Notes: a model not told the origin generated them from the sequence alone. A stretch of DNA of 8,128 nucleotides from Chloroflexota bacterium (GCA_002710885.1 PAIW01000052.1:6652-14779), one strand, 5' to 3'. Positions 1 through 7,481 are shown, counted from the first letter of the stretch. Numbers and translations: made by a program.

Positions 1-1411
1 CAACTTCGATGTCGTGCGTTTGCATGTGCTCAATGAAATCTGTGATCCAGTCCTGATGCTGCTCGATAGCCACCGTCATGTTGGCGAGGACTGAGGGGCT
101 CCCTGGACCGGTTATCATGAACATATTCGGGAAACCGGCGACTTGCAGGCCCAGGTAGGTTTTCGGTCCTTCCGCCCACTTGTCTTTCAGAGAAAGATTG
201 TCCTTTCCGCGAATATCCATCTTGAAGAAACTACCGGTCATCGCGTCGAATCCGGTGGCAAAGACGATCATGTCGAACTCGAAATCTTCGTCTTCGGTCC
301 GAATCCCGTCAGCGGTGATCTCTCGAATCGGCGAGTGACGGATGTCGACCAGTTCGACGTTCTCACGGTTGTAAGTTTCGAAGTAGTTAGTGTCGATGAG
401 CGCGCGCTTGGACCCCAACGGGTGGTCGGTGGGCAGAAGTTTTTCTACGGTTCCCGGATCCTTCACGATTTCACGAATCTTGGCCCTGATGAATTCTGCG
501 GCGGTATCGTTTGCTCGTCGATCGATCCCGATATCCTTGAATGACCCCCAAAGGAACCCGTGGCCACCCTTTGCCCAACCGGCTTCATATGCTTCCTGGC
601 GCTCTTCCGCCGTTGATTCCAAGGCCAGTCGTTCGCTGAACTCCACTGGAAAGCCCGCTTTTGACCATTTCGCCTTTTCCAAAATCTCCTCATAGTTGGG
701 TTTGACTTGCTCATCAAGGAATTTACGATCCACAGTCTCGTGGCGGGCAGGAATTGTGTACTGTGGAGTCCGTTGGAACACCGTCAGGCTCTCGGCTTGC
801 TTGGCAATCACTGGAATCGATTGAATGCCGCTTGATCCCGTGCCGATTACCGCGACCCGTTTGCCTGTGAAATCTACCTCATCGTGCGGCCAGGCGCCCG
901 TATGGTAGCTTTCTCCCTCGAACGTCTCCAGCCCCTTTATGTCTGGGATATTGCCTGCTGAGATGCACCCGATGCCGGTAATCAGGTACTGAGCTGTGAC
1001 TCGATCACCCTGATCTGTTTCGACTTCCCATCGGTTGGTGTCTTCGATGAATCTTGCTGTGGTGACTTTGGTGTTGAACTTGATGTTGCGGCGGAGGTCG
1101 AAACGATCAGCGATGTGGTTGATGTAGGACAGTATCTCTGGCTGTTCCGGGTACTTTCCGCTCCAATTCCAATCTTGCAGCAGTTCAGGCGAGGATGTGA
1201 GGCAGTATATGTAACTCTCGGAGTCACATCGCGCTCCTGGGTAGCGGTTCCAGTACCAGGTGCCGCCGACTCCGTCGCCCGTCTCGAACACCTGGGTGGA
1301 CATGCCGAGTTGCTCACGCAGTCGCCAGAGCATTCCCAGACCCGCAAAGCCCGCTCCGATGATTACCGCGTCGACGTCCTGAACATTTCCTGGCTCAGTT
1401 TTTTTGTCCAC
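1..1411 (-). CDS. Type I Baeyer-Villiger monooxygenase (flavin-containing, NADPH-dependent), 3' end beyond window
   Basis: Translating the reverse strand gives 470 uninterrupted codons running off the left edge. Visible in order are the FAD Rossmann motif GAGFAG (residues 19-24), the GGTWxxNRYPGxxxD block (49-63), the Baeyer-Villiger fingerprint FxGxxxHxxxWP (F164, G166, H170, W174, P175), the NADPH Rossmann motif GTGSSG (190-195), the PLGSKR segment (331-336) holding the catalytic arginine R336, and ATGFD (385-389). This family inserts one oxygen atom of O2 next to a ketone, giving an ester or lactone. Members are usually about 530-600 residues, so roughly 60-130 C-terminal residues are missing here. 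The start is GTG at 1411: an in-frame TAG lies just upstream, an AGGAG sits 9 nt before it, and the next in-frame ATG falls after the FAD motif. It is the third gene of the operon, 51 bp after the esterase. The family is certain; the substrate (cyclic, aromatic or linear ketone) cannot be read from sequence. Confidence 0.95.
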   Translation of the reverse strand, partial: MDKKTEPGNVQDVDAVIIGAGFAGLGMLWRLREQLGMSTQVFETGDGVGGTWYWNRYPGARCDSESYIYCLTSSPELLQDWNWSGKYPEQPEILSYINHIADRFDLRRNIKFNTKVTTARFIEDTNRWEVETDQGDRVTAQYLITGIGCISAGNIPDIKGLETFEGESYHTGAWPHDEVDFTGKRVAVIGTGSSGIQSIPVIAKQAESLTVFQRTPQYTIPARHETVDRKFLDEQVKPNYEEILEKAKWSKAGFPVEFSERLALESTAEERQEAYEAGWAKGGHGFLWGSFKDIGIDRRANDTAAEFIRAKIREIVKDPGTVEKLLPTDHPLGSKRALIDTNYFETYNRENVELVDIRHSPIREITADGIRTEDEDFEFDMIVFATGFDAMTGSFFKMDIRGKDNLSLKDKWAEGPKTYLGLQVAGFPNMFMITGPGSPSVLANMTVAIEQHQDWITDFIEHMQTHDIEV

Positions 1412-1420
1412 CTTGTGAAA

Positions 1421-1425
1421 CTCCT
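1421..1425 (-). promoter_or_regulatory. Ribosome binding site AGGAG fixing the GTG start of the Baeyer-Villiger monooxygenase
   Basis: On the minus strand AGGAG lies 9 nt before a GTG codon at 1411. The site overlaps the in-frame TAG stop that rules out any earlier start, so it decides the start of a gene that begins without ATG. Confidence 0.75.
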
Positions 1426-1462
1426 AATCAGTTGTTGGCGTCCATTGGACGCGTAGTCAATA

Positions 1463-2413
1463 CTAATTCGTCAGTTGAGCTTTACGCGCTTTGGCAATGC
1501 ACGCTTTGACTGCCTTCACGACCTGTTGGAAACCTAGTTCGCTGCCGGGAAGCATCAGCAAACTGAAAAACCCGTGCATTTGTCCAGCATACCTCTTGAG
1601 ATCGGTTGGCACATTGGCTTCCGCCAAGCGTTCGGCGTATGCTTCTCCTTCGTCACGCAAAACATCAAATTCTGCCGTAAGTATAACAGCGGGTGGAAGC
1701 CCTGAGAGATCGTCTGCGTGTAATGGAGAAGCGTCTGGCTCTTTTCGTCGAGATGTTTCGGGAAGGTAATGGTCCCAGAACCAAATCATCCCTTCCCGGG
1801 TCAACATCAACTTGTTTTCGGGACTGGCATATGAAGGGCGGGAAAAATCACAACCCGTGACTGGATATATGAGCGCCTGAAGTGCAATTGGTGGCCCGCC
1901 GCGATCACGCGCGCGTATCGCCATCACTGCGGCGAGGTTCCCGCCGGCACTGTCTCCAGCAAGGATCAAAGGGGCCTCAGCGTCTGCAATTTCGGACAGG
2001 TTCTCTCCAACCCATTCTAGTGCGGCGTATGAGTCGTCCACCGCTGTCGGATACGGGTGTTCAGGCGCGAGGCGGTAATCTACCAGAACGACCGCGCAAG
2101 ATGTCCTCTCCGCGAGTTTGCGCGCGATTGTGTCAGATTCGTCAATAGAGCCGATAACCCATCCCCCTCCGTGATAATAGACTACGACACCGCGCGGGTT
2201 CTCGATGGGAACGAGGACCCGAAGTCTGACTTCGCCGTCCGTATGATCAAGAGTGACCTCTGTCACGCGGTCCATTTCTGGCGCAGGCCCGGCAAGTTCC
2301 GCCATCGCAGACCCGAACGCCCGTGCTTCATCGGGAGCCATTAGGTGCAGAGGCTTCCCATCGCCTTCGGCGATTTGTTCAAGAAACTTTACGGTTGCCG
2401 AGTCAAGACCCAT
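1463..2413 (-). CDS. Alpha/beta hydrolase, HSL family (family IV) carboxylesterase/lipase
   Basis: This 316-residue protein has the complete signature of the bacterial hormone-sensitive-lipase family: oxyanion-hole motif HGGGW (81-85), the family block DYRLAPEHPYP (112-122), nucleophile elbow GDSAGG (153-158, catalytic S155), acid D250 in the FDVLRDEG segment, and H280 in QMHGF. Length is normal for the family, and no signal peptide is visible, so it should be cytoplasmic. The ATG at 2413 follows a GGAGG with a 6-nt spacer. It lies 43 bp after the GMC dehydrogenase gene and 51 bp before the Baeyer-Villiger monooxygenase gene on the same strand, so co-transcription is very likely. Placed beside a Baeyer-Villiger enzyme, it most plausibly hydrolyses the ester or lactone that enzyme makes; this role is inferred from context. 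HSL-family members generally prefer short to medium acyl esters. Confidence 0.95.
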   Translation of the reverse strand: MGLDSATVKFLEQIAEGDGKPLHLMAPDEARAFGSAMAELAGPAPEMDRVTEVTLDHTDGEVRLRVLVPIENPRGVVVYYHGGGWVIGSIDESDTIARKLAERTSCAVVLVDYRLAPEHPYPTAVDDSYAALEWVGENLSEIADAEAPLILAGDSAGGNLAAVMAIRARDRGGPPIALQALIYPVTGCDFSRPSYASPENKLMLTREGMIWFWDHYLPETSRRKEPDASPLHADDLSGLPPAVILTAEFDVLRDEGEAYAERLAEANVPTDLKRYAGQMHGFFSLLMLPGSELGFQQVVKAVKACIAKARKAQLTN

Positions 2414-2456
2414 ATGGCCCCTCCGAAGTCTGACGATTGTGCCGCAGTTGAGATGG

Positions 2457-4004
2457 CTAAGCTTTGCTTCTGATGAAATCAGAGATGCGTTCGCCGATCA
2501 TCATAGTAGTGACGTTGGTGTTGGCGCGGATGCAGTCGGGCATGACAGAGGCGTCGACCACCCGCAGGCCCTCGATTCCGTGCACGCGGCCATGTTGGTC
2601 GACGACGGCCATATCGTCGGACACTTGTCCCATTTTGCACGTTCCGGAGATGTGTTGCCCGGTTGTGGCCTCACGCCTGAGCCAGTCATCTAGGGCATCG
2701 TCCGACGCCATGTCTGACTCCAAAGGTTCAATAAGCTCCTCGACAAGCGCCGCGTAGTCGGGGTGCTTTCCAAGCTTCACGGCTATGTGGACACCTTCAC
2801 GCAGACGCTTGCGGTCGAACTCCTCTTGTAAGTAATTGTAGTCAAGGAACGGCTGTTGATTTGGGTCGGTAGATTGCAGCTTCATTTCGCCTGAGCCAGC
2901 GGCAAGATACAACGCCACGGTCATACGGATACCCAGCGCGTCCATGCGGCCGCCACCACGATTAACCCGTTCGGTGGCGTATGAACTCATGATGATAATC
3001 ATGTCGTTTCGCAGGTCAGACCCCTCGGCTGTGTAGCGCAAGCAGGCTTGGGTTCGTGGGGCGAACCCGTCTAACTCGACGTCAGGTTTTGTTTTCCATG
3101 TGACGAAGACAATGGGGTGATCGCGCAAATTTTGGCCTACGCCAGTGAGGTCGTGTACGATTGGGACTCCCATTTCTTTTAAGTGGGCGGCTGGGCCAAC
3201 GCCCGACAGCATCAGTATGTGAGGGGAGCCGATTGCGCCTGAGCTAAGAATTATCTCGTCGCCATAGACGGTGAACTTCTCGCCGCCACTTTCGACCTCG
3301 ACCCCAACAGCGCGCTTGCCCTCGAAGATGACGCGATGGGTTGTGCAGTTGGCCCGTATAGTCAGGTTGAGGCGATGCCTCGACAGGCCCAGATAGCCTA
3401 TCGCCGTGCTCCAACGTATGCCGTTTGGGTTGTTGAACGGGACGGGACTAACGCCGGTGGAGTCGGGGTTGTTCAGGTCCGGGCTTACGATGTAGCCGGC
3501 GGCTTCACAGGCGCTGCTGAAGGCTGATTGGGCGGGAAGCCAATCGTCTTCCTTGAACCGTCTGGCGATGATGGGGCCGTCAGTGCCATGAAAATCATCG
3601 GAGAAGTCGATGTCCGTCTCCAGCTTGCGGAAGTAGGGCATCAGCTTCTCGAAATTCCATTCGTCGTTGCCCATAGACGCCCAGGCGTCATAATCCTCTG
3701 GCACGCCGCGCAGGAACATCTGTCCATTTATTGCGCTTGAGCCGCCGGTGACCTTGCCTCGCGGCACCATCATAGGCTCGGCTGTGTCTGTGGCCTTGCC
3801 GATGAACTGCCAATTGTGGTCGCTCACCATAACGTCAGTCGTGGTCGCGTATCCAAACCTGACTTCGTCCGGGAGGTCTTCGATTTCGGCGTAGTCTGGG
3901 CCTGCCTCCAACAGTAACACCGACCTGTCAGGGTCTTCGCTAAGCCGCGTCGCTACAATTGATCCTGCCGATCCTGCGCCGACAACTATGGTGTCGTACT
4001 TCAT
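2457..4004 (-). CDS. GMC-family FAD-dependent oxidoreductase (alcohol/choline dehydrogenase-like)
   Basis: This 515-residue protein of typical family length carries the N-terminal FAD motif GAGSAG (9-14) followed by LLEAG with E33 for ribose binding, GMC signature 1 (residues 81-100, with GGSSAIN), GMC signature 2 GAIGSPHILMLSGVG (256-270), and the C-terminal HISGTCKMG and DASVMP...NTN blocks. H451 and N497 match the catalytic His/Asn pair of choline oxidase-type enzymes. The position that carries the flavin-linking histidine in choline oxidase is isoleucine (I92), so FAD is probably non-covalent. The family oxidises alcohols to aldehydes or ketones, with electrons going to O2 or, more often in bacterial dehydrogenases, to a quinone or other acceptor. 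The ATG at 4004 has GAGGAGG 7 nt upstream. It is first in the operon, directly behind a strong sigma-70-like promoter. It could supply the ketone used by the downstream monooxygenase (inference); the substrate is unknown. Confidence 0.95.
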   Translation of the reverse strand: MKYDTIVVGAGSAGSIVATRLSEDPDRSVLLLEAGPDYAEIEDLPDEVRFGYATTTDVMVSDHNWQFIGKATDTAEPMMVPRGKVTGGSSAINGQMFLRGVPEDYDAWASMGNDEWNFEKLMPYFRKLETDIDFSDDFHGTDGPIIARRFKEDDWLPAQSAFSSACEAAGYIVSPDLNNPDSTGVSPVPFNNPNGIRWSTAIGYLGLSRHRLNLTIRANCTTHRVIFEGKRAVGVEVESGGEKFTVYGDEIILSSGAIGSPHILMLSGVGPAAHLKEMGVPIVHDLTGVGQNLRDHPIVFVTWKTKPDVELDGFAPRTQACLRYTAEGSDLRNDMIIIMSSYATERVNRGGGRMDALGIRMTVALYLAAGSGEMKLQSTDPNQQPFLDYNYLQEEFDRKRLREGVHIAVKLGKHPDYAALVEELIEPLESDMASDDALDDWLRREATTGQHISGTCKMGQVSDDMAVVDQHGRVHGIEGLRVVDASVMPDCIRANTNVTTMMIGERISDFIRSKA

Positions 4005-4069
4005 TGCTACGCCTCCTCACGGGGCTGTCATTGTCATCCCAATCAGGTTCACTTTCTGGTCCTGGTGCG

Positions 4070-4098
4070 ATGATACCTTCGGCAGAGGCGCGGGTCAA
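4070..4098 (-). promoter_or_regulatory. Sigma-70-type promoter of the GMC-esterase-monooxygenase operon
   Basis: On the minus strand, TTGACC (4098-4093) and TATCAT (4075-4070) are separated by exactly 17 nt. Each hexamer matches the sigma-70 consensus at five of six positions. Transcription would start near 4063, giving a leader of about 60 nt before the GMC start at 4004. No equally good promoter was seen in the two short gaps inside the operon, which supports one transcript for all three genes. Confidence 0.7.
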
Positions 4099-4172
4099 TC
4101 TGGTGGTTTACCTGTAGGCATTTCATCGGATTCCCAATCCTCTGCTGGAACGCATTTCTGATTTCTGTTTGT

Positions 4173-4192
4173 CCATCACCGATTGGTGTTGG
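4173..4192. promoter_or_regulatory. Candidate operator: imperfect inverted repeat in the divergent region
   Basis: CCATCACC-GATT-GGTGTTGG forms two 8-bp arms with one mismatch and a 4-bp centre. It lies about 75 bp upstream of the operon's -35 box. On the + strand it overlaps a weak candidate -35 (TTGGCT, 4189-4194) whose partner GAGAAT (4213-4218) is 18 nt downstream. A regulator controlling one or both divergent units would fit, but no regulator gene is in the window and short inverted repeats also arise by chance. Confidence 0.3.
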
Positions 4193-4240
4193 CTGTCAGA
4201 AAAAGCGCCACTGAGAATATTGGAGACAGAGGGAGGTAGC

Positions 4241-4245
4241 AGGAG
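4241..4245 (+). promoter_or_regulatory. Upstream ribosome binding site for an alternative in-frame start at 4256
   Basis: AGGAG lies 10 nt before an ATG at 4256 that is in frame with the M24 protein and would add 40 residues at the N-terminus. The extension resembles no family N-terminus and its codons are less GC-rich at the third position than the body of the gene. It may still be translated, either as a longer isoform or as a leader. Confidence 0.4.
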
Positions 4246-4360
4246 ATCCTGACAAATGGATAAACTATCCTCTGAAACTGACCCACGTGTCCAATTCTCT
4301 GGTTGCTTGCGCTTGGAGAATTTGATCTATCACACTGGCGGCGGGGTCGTCTGCCATTTC

Positions 4361-4366
4361 AGGAGG
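4361..4366 (+). promoter_or_regulatory. Ribosome binding site AGGAGG deciding the M24 gene start at 4376
   Basis: A full AGGAGG stands 9 nt before the ATG at 4376. Starting there gives a protein that begins with MLHFTREEFAARQ, the usual N-terminal pattern of creatinase/prolidase-type proteins, and a normal length of 382 residues. Confidence 0.7.
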
Positions 4367-4375
4367 CTGAGTCTG

Positions 4376-5524
4376 ATGTTGCATTTCACCCGAGAAGAAT
4401 TTGCCGCGCGCCAACGTGACGCGATCGACGCCTTGCGGACGAGAAACCTTGATGGTCTCCTGATGTTCCGACAGGAAAGCATGTACTATCTGACGGGTTA
4501 TGACACGATGGGCTATTCTCAGTTTCAGTGCCTGTATCTGGGGGTAGATGGACACCTGACGCTTTTGACCCGATCGGCGGACCTGCGACAGGCGCGCCAA
4601 ACATCGACCATTGAAGACATCCGCGTCTGGGTGGACCGGGCAGATAGCAACCCTGGATTGGACCTTCAGTCGATTCTAGAGGAAGAGGGTATAAACGGGG
4701 GCCTTCTAGGAGTGGAGTTGGATGCCTACTCCCTGACCGGCCAGCGTTGGGACATGGTCAGGTCTGCCCTCGAAGGTTTCTGTTTCCATGAGGACGCATC
4801 GGGCCTCGTCAATCGCCTTCGCCTGGTCAAGAGCGAATCGGAGCTGGTTTACGTCCGTCGCGCCGCCGAGCTTGCAGATGATGCGCTGGAGGAAGCGAAT
4901 CGTCTGGCAACGCCCGGTGCCTCGGAACAGCACGTGCTGGCCGCCATGCACAACGCCATCTTCCGAGGAGGGGGCGACTATCCCGCCTCACGATTCATCA
5001 TTGGAGCCGGGGAGCGCGCTTTGATGGTTCGGAATTTCACTGGCTATGGGACGATAGGCGATAACGACCAGCTCCAGCTAGAGTTTGGAGGCGCGTACCG
5101 CCACTATCACTCCTGTCTCATGCGAACCGTGTTGACCGGCAACCCGGACTCGCAGCAAGTTCGGATGCACGCGGCGTGCGTTGATGCGCTGCGCGCATGC
5201 CAGGAGGCCAGCCGACCCGGCGTTACCTTCGGTGAGGTTTTCGATACCCATGCGAAAGTCCTGGACGAAGCAGGATTCAGAGAGCATCGCCTGAACGCCT
5301 GCGGTTACAGTCTGGGAGCGCTGTATCCACCGACTTGGATGGACTGGCCCATGCTTTACGCCGATAACCCAATCGTTGTGCAACCGAACATGGTTATCTT
5401 CATGCACATGATATTGCTCGATAGCGAGCGCGGCTTAGCAATGTCGGTGGGCGAGACTTCGTTGATAACCAAAACAGGATGCGAGCGATTGTCTCGAATG
5501 GGCCTCGATTTGGTCGTCAACTGA
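4376..5524 (+). CDS. M24-family (creatinase/prolidase fold) protein lacking the canonical metal ligands
   Basis: This 382-residue protein has the two-domain plan of creatinase, prolidase and aminopeptidase P: an N-terminal domain (about 1-145), the linker RLVKSESELVYVRRAAEL (149-166), and a C-terminal pita-bread domain. The segment 232-251 (LQLEFGGAYRHYHSCLMRT) aligns with the usual iDxGaxYxGYxSDiTRT, GYSLG (310-314) with GHGiG, and 339-346 with the MVfTiEP strand. Read this way, the five metal ligands Asp, Asp, His, Glu, Glu become E236, C247, Y311, H344 and G359 (E360 is one place off). It is therefore unlikely to be a two-metal peptidase. Metal-free creatinase shows that this fold can hydrolyse small amidino compounds without metal; ectoine hydrolase is another non-peptidase relative. 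It is divergent from the catabolic operon and convergent with the ligase-like gene (15 bp between stops). An in-frame ATG at 4256 would add 40 residues. Fold confidence is high; function is open. Confidence 0.85.
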   Translation: MLHFTREEFAARQRDAIDALRTRNLDGLLMFRQESMYYLTGYDTMGYSQFQCLYLGVDGHLTLLTRSADLRQARQTSTIEDIRVWVDRADSNPGLDLQSILEEEGINGGLLGVELDAYSLTGQRWDMVRSALEGFCFHEDASGLVNRLRLVKSESELVYVRRAAELADDALEEANRLATPGASEQHVLAAMHNAIFRGGGDYPASRFIIGAGERALMVRNFTGYGTIGDNDQLQLEFGGAYRHYHSCLMRTVLTGNPDSQQVRMHAACVDALRACQEASRPGVTFGEVFDTHAKVLDEAGFREHRLNACGYSLGALYPPTWMDWPMLYADNPIVVQPNMVIFMHMILLDSERGLAMSVGETSLITKTGCERLSRMGLDLVVN

Positions 5525-5539
5525 ACCGGGCGACGGATC

Positions 5540-7453
5540 TCACTGCTGAGAGCCCAAGGTAATCACTGCTTCAAGCACCTTCACGCCCCGGCCTCTGGGA
5601 AGAACGATCAACGGGTTTATGTTGATCTCATCTACAATGCCTTCGAGGTTGACTGCCAATTCAGACACCCGCACAAGCGTGTGGATCAGGCTGTCAACGT
5701 CAGCTTTGGGTCGACCATTTGACCCGATTAAGGTTCGGCTGCCAGCCACTTCGTTCACCATATCTTGGGCGTCCTGCTTGGAGACCGGGCAGACGCGGAG
5801 AGTCACTTCGGTCGCCATCTCTGCGAATATGCCCCCCATTCCGTACATCAGGACCGGTCCGAGTTGATCGTCCCGTTTTACGCTGATGACAACCTCAGTG
5901 CCGCTGGTCGCTGACTCTTCCGTTGCGACTCCCCAGCCTGCCAACAGGCGTTTCCTTTCACATTTTGACAACTTTGTTCGACCGACTGCCCGAAGATCGT
6001 CGGCGATGATCTGTTGAGCGTTCGACATAGCTGGCGTGGCTCCAAATCCGACGTCCAACCTGCGTTCCCTCCAGTTGTGGTAATCGTGCAACTTTCGGAA
6101 AGCGGAAGCAATATTCTCAGGACTGAAGAACACAGGAATGCCCGCGCTTTTCAGAGTATCCAGGCCGGTGGGCGCCCCTAACTCATTTCCAGTGTGAAGG
6201 TAGGCGACGGGCTTGTCGTGTCTGACCGCAACGTCAACTACGTGCTCCGACTGCTCGTTGCTAGCAGAGCTTGCGACTACCAGCGCGCCGACTTTTGTCT
6301 CGCTTATCAGCGTCTCCATTATCAGTTCGACCGTGTCCCTGCTGGCGTGGCCAGTGATGTCCGCAGGATTTCCCGCCCATCCGAAGCCAGCGAGAATCTC
6401 GTTTATGGTGTCTCTGGCCTCGCGGGACAGATCAGGAAGGTCGAGCCTTTCGTGTCCAAATGCGTCCGCTGTCAGGGAGCAGACCCCGCCGGAGTGCGAG
6501 ATTATCGCGATTCCAGGTTCTGATGGGGCAGGGTTGTCGGCGAGCATCTGCGAGACTTCCAAAAGCTGGTCCCAGTCAAAAACTCGCGTCACCCCGTGCT
6601 GTTTGAATGCCGCGTTGTATGCAGCGTCCTCGCCTGTGAGCGACGCGGTGTGGGCCTGCGCGGCGCGGGCGCCCAGGCCGGAGCGTCCGATCTTTATTAA
6701 CACAATCGGTTTGCCTTTCTGGGCCGCAAGTCGACAAACTTCGAGGAATTTTCTGGCGTCCTTGAATCCTTCGACAAACATTGCGATCACCTTGGTGTCG
6801 TCGTCGTCGAGAAGGTATCGCGCAAAATCCGAGGCTTCGAGGTCTGCCTCATTGCCCGTCGAGATAATGTAGGAATAGCCTATGCCTCGACTGATCGCCC
6901 TGGACAGGAAGGGGCCGAATGCAGACGCGCCACTCTGGCACACAAGGCCGATGTTGCCGGTGTTCAATTTCTCGAACACAGTCGACGAGGATGAGCATGC
7001 CCAAATGCCGCTCTTGACATTCGCCAGACCGAGGCAGTTTGGCCCCGATATCCGCACTCCGGTCTCGCGAGCCACATCACCTAGACCGACCTGCAACAGC
7101 CTTCGGTCCTCCTCGGCGCGCTCGGCGAATCCTGCTGAGATCACAATTGCCGAACCGGCGCCTTTCTCGGCGCTCTCCGTCAGGATAGGAATCACCCTTT
7201 GATACGGAACGATTATTCCGACGAGGTCTGGACTCTCAGGCAGGTCGGTTACACTAGGGTAGCATTGGAGACCCATAAGCTCGTTGTAGCGGGGATTGAC
7301 GGGATATACGCGGACTTGATCGCCGGCGGTGAGAACCGACCTGAGAAATCGGCCACCGTATTGCATGCGCTCTGTCGCCCCAACCACGGCAATCGAGCGT
7401 GGGTTGAGCATCTTGTCGATGGAACTGAGCTGTCGCTCTGTCCAGTATTCCAT
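5540..7453 (-). CDS. ADP-forming acyl-CoA synthetase-like protein with internally shortened ATP-grasp domain
   Basis: Counting from ATG 7453, this 637-residue protein follows the fused alpha-beta plan of NDP-forming acetate/acyl-CoA ligases: a CoA-binding Rossmann domain (about 15-130, with NPRSIAVVGAT), ligase core GPNCLG (137-142) and CQSGASA (172-178), the phosphohistidine segment AHTASLTGED (H268), and GNPADITG (361-368). The C-terminal ATP-grasp part keeps its beginning (KRLLAGWGVATEES, about 501-514) and its second half (VKRDDQLGPVLMYGMGG, then NINPLIVLP). The roughly 70-80 residues that normally lie between them are absent at about residue 517; these hold the ATP-binding lysine strand, the HKSDxGGV loop and the hinge. 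The total fits: family members are near 700-720. Intact members make acyl-CoA from acid, CoA and ATP. This one may be inactive, regulatory or dependent on a partner subunit. The ATG at 7453 is chosen because GAGGAG lies 9 nt upstream; a GTG at 7462 directly abuts that site. Confidence 0.88.
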   Translation of the reverse strand: MEYWTERQLSSIDKMLNPRSIAVVGATERMQYGGRFLRSVLTAGDQVRVYPVNPRYNELMGLQCYPSVTDLPESPDLVGIIVPYQRVIPILTESAEKGAGSAIVISAGFAERAEEDRRLLQVGLGDVARETGVRISGPNCLGLANVKSGIWACSSSSTVFEKLNTGNIGLVCQSGASAFGPFLSRAISRGIGYSYIISTGNEADLEASDFARYLLDDDDTKVIAMFVEGFKDARKFLEVCRLAAQKGKPIVLIKIGRSGLGARAAQAHTASLTGEDAAYNAAFKQHGVTRVFDWDQLLEVSQMLADNPAPSEPGIAIISHSGGVCSLTADAFGHERLDLPDLSREARDTINEILAGFGWAGNPADITGHASRDTVELIMETLISETKVGALVVASSASNEQSEHVVDVAVRHDKPVAYLHTGNELGAPTGLDTLKSAGIPVFFSPENIASAFRKLHDYHNWRERRLDVGFGATPAMSNAQQIIADDLRAVGRTKLSKCERKRLLAGWGVATEESATSGTEVVISVKRDDQLGPVLMYGMGGIFAEMATEVTLRVCPVSKQDAQDMVNEVAGSRTLIGSNGRPKADVDSLIHTLVRVSELAVNLEGIVDEININPLIVLPRGRGVKVLEAVITLGSQQ

Positions 7454-7462
7454 GCCGATCAC

Positions 7463-7468
7463 TCCTCA
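7463..7468 (-). promoter_or_regulatory. Ribosome binding site GAGGAG deciding the ligase-like gene start
   Basis: GAGGAG on the minus strand touches a GTG at 7462 but lies 9 nt from the ATG at 7453. Only the ATG has workable spacing, so the three residues between GTG and ATG are probably not translated. Confidence 0.65.
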
Positions 7469-7481
7469 GCAGCCAACTCGC

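Noticed and set aside
143..544. A 133-codon open frame on the + strand
   Set aside because: It is antisense to the Baeyer-Villiger monooxygenase, which is continuous through this region. It has no domain and no convincing start.
2253..2693. A 146-codon open frame on the + strand spanning the esterase and GMC genes
   Set aside because: It covers the antisense of two well-supported genes and their short gap, and its translation shows no family motif.
4376..5524. DMSP lyase DddP, another M24-fold non-peptidase
   Set aside because: DddP keeps the acidic and histidine metal ligands and has a longer, different N-terminus. Here every ligand position is changed.
6213..6872. A 219-codon open frame on the + strand
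   Set aside because: It lies wholly antisense to the ligase-like gene, whose motifs are unmistakable. Its translation is Ser/Ala/Pro-rich with no recognisable domain, and it has no good ribosome binding site. It is a shadow frame of a GC-rich gene.
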